A stretch of 64,000 bases of DNA from Bradyrhizobium zhengyangense. Lineage in GTDB: Bacteria > Pseudomonadota > Alphaproteobacteria > Rhizobiales > Xanthobacteraceae. The notes under the pieces were generated by a model that saw only the letters and a program-made list of their open reading frames with translations, ran no database searches and was not told the DNA's origin. Where the stretch lies: positions 62,001 to 126,000 of the forward strand of contig NZ_JAKLUA010000017.1 in the NCBI RefSeq assembly GCF_022012435.1, written 5' to 3'. Shown here piece by piece: positions 59,811 to 64,000 of the stretch. The translations under genes were made by a program, and so were the position numbers. Numbering within the stretch: position 1 is the stretch's first letter; each line of letters opens with the position of its first letter.

Positions 59811-60925
59811 AGCAGCGACACAAGTCCGCCGCCGTGGCGCTCGAGCCGACCGGCGAGCTCGAGCTCCAGCAGCACCATGCGCACGATCGCGGGCGAGGCG
59901 CCGGACATCCGCACGATATCGTCGATCGAGATGGGGGCGGGGCCGAGCAGGCCGGTGATCTGATCGCGGTCATGTCCTTGCGGATCGCTCTCGAACGGTT
60001 CGCCGTCGGGCTCGCTCGCAGGCCTCATCAACGGCCGCTCCATGATCGGCTGAACCGCGTTGATGATGTCGGACGCTTCGGTGACGAGCGTTGCGCCCTG
60101 CTTGATCAGATCGTTGGTGCCGGCGGCGCGCGGATCGAGCGGCGAGCCGGGGACCGCGAACACCTCGCGGCCCTGTTCGGCGGCCATGCGCGCGGTGATC
60201 AGCGAGCCCGAGCGGTGCGCGGCTTCCACCACGACCACGCCAAGCGATGCGCCCGAGATCAGCCGGTTGCGGCGGGGGAAGTCGCGGGCGCGCGGCTCAT
60301 GGCCGAGCGGCATTTCGGAGATCGCTGCGCCCGCGTGATCGAGGATCGCGCTGAGCAGATCGCCATGCTCTGGTGGATAGATGCAGTCGTGGCCGCCGGC
60401 GAGCACCGCGATGGTGCCGCTCTCGACGCTGGCGCGATGCGCCGCCTGGTCGACGCCGCGGGCAAGGCCGGAGATGACGATGAAGCCGGCTTCGCCAAGC
60501 TCGCGCGCGAGTTGCCCGGCGAATTTCAGGCCGGCGCCGGAGGCATTGCGCGAGCCGACGATCGCGATCATCGGACGCATCAGCGTTGCGACGTCGCCGC
60601 GTACGGCGAGCAATGGCGGGGCATCGTCGAGCGTCGCGAGCCGCGCCGGATATCCGTCCTCGCCCGGTGCGAGCCAGGCGATGCCGAACTTGCGGCTTGC
60701 GGCGAGCTCGGCCTTCGCATCATCCACGCTGCAGATGCGGCCGGATCGCTGTGCGCCGCCGCGGCGCGCCAGATCCGGCAGCCGCTCCAGCGCCGCACGC
60801 GCCGTGCCGAAATGTTCGACCAGTGACCGAAAGGTACGTGGCCCGACATTGTCCGTGCGGATCAGCCGCAGGCGGTCGATCCGCTCTTGCTCGGTCAGCT
60901 CGCTGCTCGGATTGATGGCGTCCAC
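59807..60925 (-). CDS. dprA: DNA-processing protein DprA
   Basis: Loads RecA on incoming single-stranded DNA in natural transformation. The 372-residue protein has the Rossmann-type DprA domain with IAIVGSRNASGAG, VISGLARGVDQAAHRA, LAGGHDCIYPPEH and FPRRNRLISG, and a C-terminal winged helix (ISIDDIVRMSGASPAIVRMV). GTG 60925 is chosen because AAGGAG lies five bases upstream; ATG 60949 and ATG 60982 have no such site. DprA is common in alphaproteobacteria not known to be competent. Confidence 0.95.
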   Translation of the reverse strand: MDAINPSSELTEQERIDRLRLIRTDNVGPRTFRSLVEHFGTARAALERLPDLARRGGAQRSGRICSVDDAKAELAASRKFGIAWLAPGEDGYPARLATLDDAPPLLAVRGDVATLMRPMIAIVGSRNASGAGLKFAGQLARELGEAGFIVISGLARGVDQAAHRASVESGTIAVLAGGHDCIYPPEHGDLLSAILDHAGAAISEMPLGHEPRARDFPRRNRLISGASLGVVVVEAAHRSGSLITARMAAEQGREVFAVPGSPLDPRAAGTNDLIKQGATLVTEASDIINAVQPIMERPLMRPASEPDGEPFESDPQGHDRDQITGLLGPAPISIDDIVRMSGASPAIVRMVLLELELAGRLERHGGGLVSLL

Positions 60926-61039
60926 GGTGTCTCCTTGTAGAGGCAGCATGGAACAACCTGAAGGCGTGAGCAAGCGTGGCATGCGCTTGCGCGGCCTTGT
61001 CGCAATGCTAAAAGCGATGCCAATAACAAGGGTATTGCC

Positions 61040-62284
61040 ATGATTTCACTTGCCGATCTCCAGCGCCGCATTGAAGCTGGCGAGCTTTCGCCCGATGCGG
61101 CGATCGCCCAGTCGCATGCGGCGATCGAGGCCAGGGAGAAGGACGTTCGCGCCTTCGTTCGTCACGACAAATCGGCGAAAGCGCAGGCCTCCGGACCGCT
61201 GCGCGGTATCGCGGTCGGCATCAAGGACATCATCGACACCGCCGATATGCCGACCGAGATGGGCTCGGAGATCTATCGAGGCTGGCAGCCGCGCGCGGAT
61301 GCGGCTGTGGTGATGATGCTGAAGCGGGCGGGTGCCACCATCATCGGCAAGACCACGACCACGGCGTTCGCCTCGCGCGATCCGACGCCGACGCTCAATC
61401 CGCACAATCCCGGCCATACGCCGGGAGGTTCGTCCTCCGGATCGGCGGCCGCGGTCGGCGCCGGCATGATCCCGTTGGCGCTGGGCACCCAGACCGGGGG
61501 CTCGGTGATCCGGCCTGCCGCCTATTGCGGAGCTGCGGCGATCAAGCCGTCGTTCCGTATGCTGCCGACGGTCGGTGTCAAATGCTATTCGTGGGCGCTC
61601 GACACGGTCGGCCTGTTCGGATCGCGCGCGGAGGACCTCGCGCGCGGACTTTTGGGGATGACCGGCCGCACCGAGTTCTCCGGCATCGTCGCGGCGAAGT
61701 CGCCGCGCATCGGCGTGGTCAGGCAGGAGTTTGCCGACGCCGTCGAGCCGGCGGCAGAGGAGGGCTTGCTCGCCGCGATCAAGGCGGCCGAGAAGGCGGG
61801 GGCCAGCGTGCAGATCGTCGATCTGCCCGAAGCGGTCAAGGAAGCCTGGCGCATCCATCCCATCATCCAGGATTTTGAGGCGCATCGCGCGCTCGCCTGG
61901 GAGTTTGACCAGCATCATGACGAGATCGCGCCGCTGCTGCGCGGCAGTCTCGATGAGACCGTCGGACTGACACCGAAGGAGTACGACGACGCGCGCCGCA
62001 TCGCCCGCCGCGCCCGTCGCGAGATGGCTGAACTGTTCGAGGGTGTCGACGTGCTGCTCACTTATTCCGCGCCGGGCACGGCGCCGGCCAAGGAGCTCGC
62101 CTCGACCGGCTCGCCCCGATACAACCGGCTGTGGACGCTGATGGGCAATCCTTGCGTCAACGTGCCGGTGATGAAGGTCGGAGGCCTGCCTGTTGGCGTG
62201 CAGGTGATCGCGCGCTTTGGCAACGATCCCGGCGCGCTCGCGGCGGCGTGGTTCTTGGAGAATGCGCTGGCGAAATCAGGCTAG
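61040..62284 (+). CDS. Amidase (amidase-signature family)
   Basis: A 414-residue Ser-cisSer-Lys hydrolase: Lys62 in VGIKDIID, cis-Ser in GGSSSGSAAAVGAG (about 129-142) and the nucleophile Ser154 in TQTGGSVIRPAAYCG. Length is at the short end of the family. Substrate unknown: members act on aromatic or aliphatic amides, carbamates, or Glu-tRNA; GatA is excluded by the missing GatB/GatC context. It converges with the patatin gene and overlaps its end by nine bases. Confidence 0.92.
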   Translation: MISLADLQRRIEAGELSPDAAIAQSHAAIEAREKDVRAFVRHDKSAKAQASGPLRGIAVGIKDIIDTADMPTEMGSEIYRGWQPRADAAVVMMLKRAGATIIGKTTTTAFASRDPTPTLNPHNPGHTPGGSSSGSAAAVGAGMIPLALGTQTGGSVIRPAAYCGAAAIKPSFRMLPTVGVKCYSWALDTVGLFGSRAEDLARGLLGMTGRTEFSGIVAAKSPRIGVVRQEFADAVEPAAEEGLLAAIKAAEKAGASVQIVDLPEAVKEAWRIHPIIQDFEAHRALAWEFDQHHDEIAPLLRGSLDETVGLTPKEYDDARRIARRARREMAELFEGVDVLLTYSAPGTAPAKELASTGSPRYNRLWTLMGNPCVNVPVMKVGGLPVGVQVIARFGNDPGALAAAWFLENALAKSG

Positions 62285-63454
62285 TGCGGGTTCGGCCACG
62301 GGCAACTCGCGTTGGGCCTCAGTACCTGTCGGGCCTTGCTTGAGCCAGCGCTCGGCGGCCTCGCGACCGCTTCGGTGCAGCGTGCGAATGAAGCCGCTGC
62401 CGAGATCGGTCGACGAGCGCTGCGCAAGGCCCTCGATCGAGTCTTCTGCGACGATTTTGGAGAGCCGCAGCGTTGGCGCTGCGTGCGGCTGCGCCCATTC
62501 GATGGCGGCGATCTCGGCCTTGAGCGCGGCATTGGCCGCGATCTGGTCGAGGCGGCGATCGATCGCGGCGAGCGTGATGGGCACGTAAGCATCGCGCGTC
62601 GGCGTGACCTGGACGAGGAGCAAGTCGGCGGTCGTCGATTGCTGCGCCAGCTTGATCAGCGGCGGATTGCCGCCGAAGCCCCCATCCCAATAGGCCTCGC
62701 CGTCGATCTCGACCGCGCAGTGCACCAGCGGCGGGCAGGTCGAGGCCAGCGCGACATCGGCGGTGATGACGTCATTGCCGAAAATCTGCAGCTCGCCGTC
62801 GCGGATTCGCGTCGCCGCGATCAGCAACTGCGGGCATTTCACGTCGCGCAAGGCGGCAAAATTGATGTCGCGCGAGAGCGTCTGGCGCAGCGGGTCGAGA
62901 TCGAACGGATCGAACTGGCCGGAGCGCAGCGTCGGGCCGAAGGCGACGGAGCTTCCCGCCGGCGAGAAGCCGCCGACCAGCATCAGCGAGCGGAACGAGG
63001 CTTCGTGCATCAGCCGGGTCCAGAACCGGTTCAGACGATTGCGGGCACCTTCGCGGCCGCCTTCGGCAAGGCCGCAGCCGAGCAGCAGCGCGTTGATGGC
63101 GCCGGCGCTGGCGCCGCTGATGGTGTCGAATTCAATGGACGGCTCTTCCAGCAGCCGCTCCAGCACGCCCCAGGTGAAGGCGGCAAAGGTGCCGCCGCCT
63201 TGGAGCGCCAACGAGAGTTTTCGCGGTGGCCATTGGTTCGCACGCGTTCGCACGGGTGCGGGCCTCGGTGCCACCTCGACCGTTACAGGGGCTTGCGCGA
63301 TGCGAGCAGGCTGCGGCGGCGGAACGGGAGCTGGCTCTGGGGCCGGAGGCGGCGAGGGCGCATCCGACCAGACGTTGGTCAGCGAGAGCAGGCGGCTTGC
63401 CGCAGTGCCCTGCGAGCCACCACCATCATGCGTGCCGTCAATCTTCTCGCTCAT
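62276..63454 (-). CDS. Patatin-like phospholipase
   Basis: A 392-residue protein with a long, Pro/Ala-rich N-terminus (about 1-75), then the patatin fold: the oxyanion motif LALQGGGTFAAF, nucleophile G-A-S-A-G (Ser116) and the dyad Asp in YWDGGFGGNPP. No signal peptide; cytosolic or peripheral. Its Pro-rich leader is unusual for the family and may be a linker or low-complexity tether. It converges with the amidase gene. Confidence 0.9.
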   Translation of the reverse strand: MSEKIDGTHDGGGSQGTAASRLLSLTNVWSDAPSPPPAPEPAPVPPPQPARIAQAPVTVEVAPRPAPVRTRANQWPPRKLSLALQGGGTFAAFTWGVLERLLEEPSIEFDTISGASAGAINALLLGCGLAEGGREGARNRLNRFWTRLMHEASFRSLMLVGGFSPAGSSVAFGPTLRSGQFDPFDLDPLRQTLSRDINFAALRDVKCPQLLIAATRIRDGELQIFGNDVITADVALASTCPPLVHCAVEIDGEAYWDGGFGGNPPLIKLAQQSTTADLLLVQVTPTRDAYVPITLAAIDRRLDQIAANAALKAEIAAIEWAQPHAAPTLRLSKIVAEDSIEGLAQRSSTDLGSGFIRTLHRSGREAAERWLKQGPTGTEAQRELPVAEPALA

Positions 63455-63623
63455 TCTGAGCTACCGCGTAACGCCATGTCCACCGTCAGGATGACAGGCA
63501 TGGAACCTGACCGCCACTAGCTCCCGCGAGTCGGATGAAAGTTGCGAACAGGATTTGGCATATAATGCGGAAGCCCTGCGGCGGTATCCGTACTTTTTCC
63601 GGTCTCGGATTCGAAAGCGGGAC

Positions 63624-64000
63624 TTAAGCCTTCTCGCCGATGCGGCCTTCTTTTCCTGATTGCAGCCGCTTGATGTTCTCGCGATGCATGTAGAACAGCA
63701 GCAGCGTCAGCACGGCGGACAGCGAGGCCAGGGCAAGGTGGCCGAACCACCACAGGAACAGCGGCGTGATGAACGCCGCCACCAGCGCCGAGAGCGAGGA
63801 GTAGCGGGTGGTGAAGGCGGTCGCCAGCCAGATCACGCAGAACACCAGCGCTGCCGGCCAGAACAGGCCGAGCAGGATGCCGATATAGACGGCGACGCCC
63901 TTGCCGCCCTTGAACTTGAGCCAGACCGGGAAGAGGTGGCCGAGGAAGGCGCCGAGTCCCGCCAGCATCGCGGCATTGGGGCCGGCGAGATAGCCCGAAA
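63624..64000 (-). CDS. plsY: Glycerol-3-phosphate acyltransferase PlsY, partial at window edge
   Basis: Acyl-phosphate:G3P acyltransferase of the inner membrane, first step of phospholipid synthesis. About the last 125 residues are in the window: LAGPNAAMLAGLGAFLGHLF, the motif P-V-W-L-K-F-K-G-G-K-G-V-A (phosphate-binding Gly loop) and a final helix ending FYMHRENIKRLQSGKEGRIG. The frame is open through base 64000, so the N-terminal helices lie outside. In relatives plsY is next to dprA; here an amidase and a patatin gene intervene. Confidence 0.93.
   Translation of the reverse strand, partial: SGYLAGPNAAMLAGLGAFLGHLFPVWLKFKGGKGVAVYIGILLGLFWPAALVFCVIWLATAFTTRYSSLSALVAAFITPLFLWWFGHLALASLSAVLTLLLFYMHRENIKRLQSGKEGRIGEKA

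Noticed and set aside
1..64000. CRISPR arrays, tRNA/rRNA genes, insertion sequences, prophage or toxin-antitoxin operons
   Set aside because: Looked for across both strands; no repeat-spacer pattern, cloverleaf, transposase, integrase or paired toxin gene could be supported.

Overview
The window looks like part of a Bradyrhizobium chromosome or that of a very close relative (Bradyrhizobiaceae, Hyphomicrobiales). The base composition is G+C-rich. The gene content is typical of that group: MipZ, DivK next to PleD, ClpS/ClpA, a phasin, EipB (DUF1849), DUF1489, DUF3572 and a long SPOR-tailed D-Ala-D-Ala carboxypeptidase. The intergenic palindromes (for example at 8570-8618, 49903-49946, and the two 100-bp elements at 43191-43290 and 56781-56880) resemble repeats I associate with these genomes. 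I see no rRNA, tRNA, CRISPR array, insertion sequence, integrase or phage gene. Most of the window is ordinary chromosome with densely packed genes.

Layout. 1-9.5 kb: a partial polysaccharide deacetylase diverging from mgtE, a small HTH protein, an aldo/keto reductase, a TolA/TonB-like protein, a DUF599 membrane protein, a glutathione transferase, a frameshifted YidB-like gene, DUF1489 and panC. 9.7-23 kb: mipZ, an alpha/beta hydrolase, a VWA-like protein, a SLAC1/TehA-type channel, a DnaJ-domain membrane protein, a DD-carboxypeptidase, a phasin, a TadG-like VWA protein with a broken 5' end, clpS-clpA and a lipoprotein. 23-31.5 kb is the most accessory-looking part: an MFS exporter, an aldo/keto reductase, a soluble zinc-binding (CZB) chemoreceptor, and an AraC regulator diverging from a nitrilase-aldoxime dehydratase pair that together would turn aldoximes into carboxylic acids by way of nitriles.

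31.5-41 kb: a lytic transglycosylase, an AzlCD exporter pair, trmO, a minus-strand run RidA/GDPD/FemAB-like/HIT, eipB, a second RidA, an ACT protein, and dinB with an overlapping DUF3572 gene. 41-50 kb: divK-pleD (cell-cycle and c-di-GMP signalling), a TetR-MFS divergent pair with a perfect 20-bp operator, a TPR-glycosyltransferase, rpmG and an LLM flavin monooxygenase. 50-56 kb: a minus-strand operon topA-rnr-DUF983-Nudix. 56-64 kb: two HxlR regulator/redox-enzyme pairs (SDR; azoreductase), dprA, an amidase, a patatin-like phospholipase and the 3' part of plsY.

The points most worth a second look are: (i) two separate single-base frameshifts in otherwise well-conserved genes (YidB-like at about 6193; TadG-like at about 18798); (ii) a shared dyad, TGTGC-N3-GCACA, before the phasin gene (two copies, overlapping a plausible promoter) and before an alpha/beta hydrolase, which suggests a small polyhydroxyalkanoate-linked regulon; (iii) two 100-bp palindromic repeats whose differences fall in loops or covary in stems; and (iv) the aldoxime-nitrile cluster. 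I did not find a clearly new multi-gene system; the strongest leads are regulatory elements and repeats.
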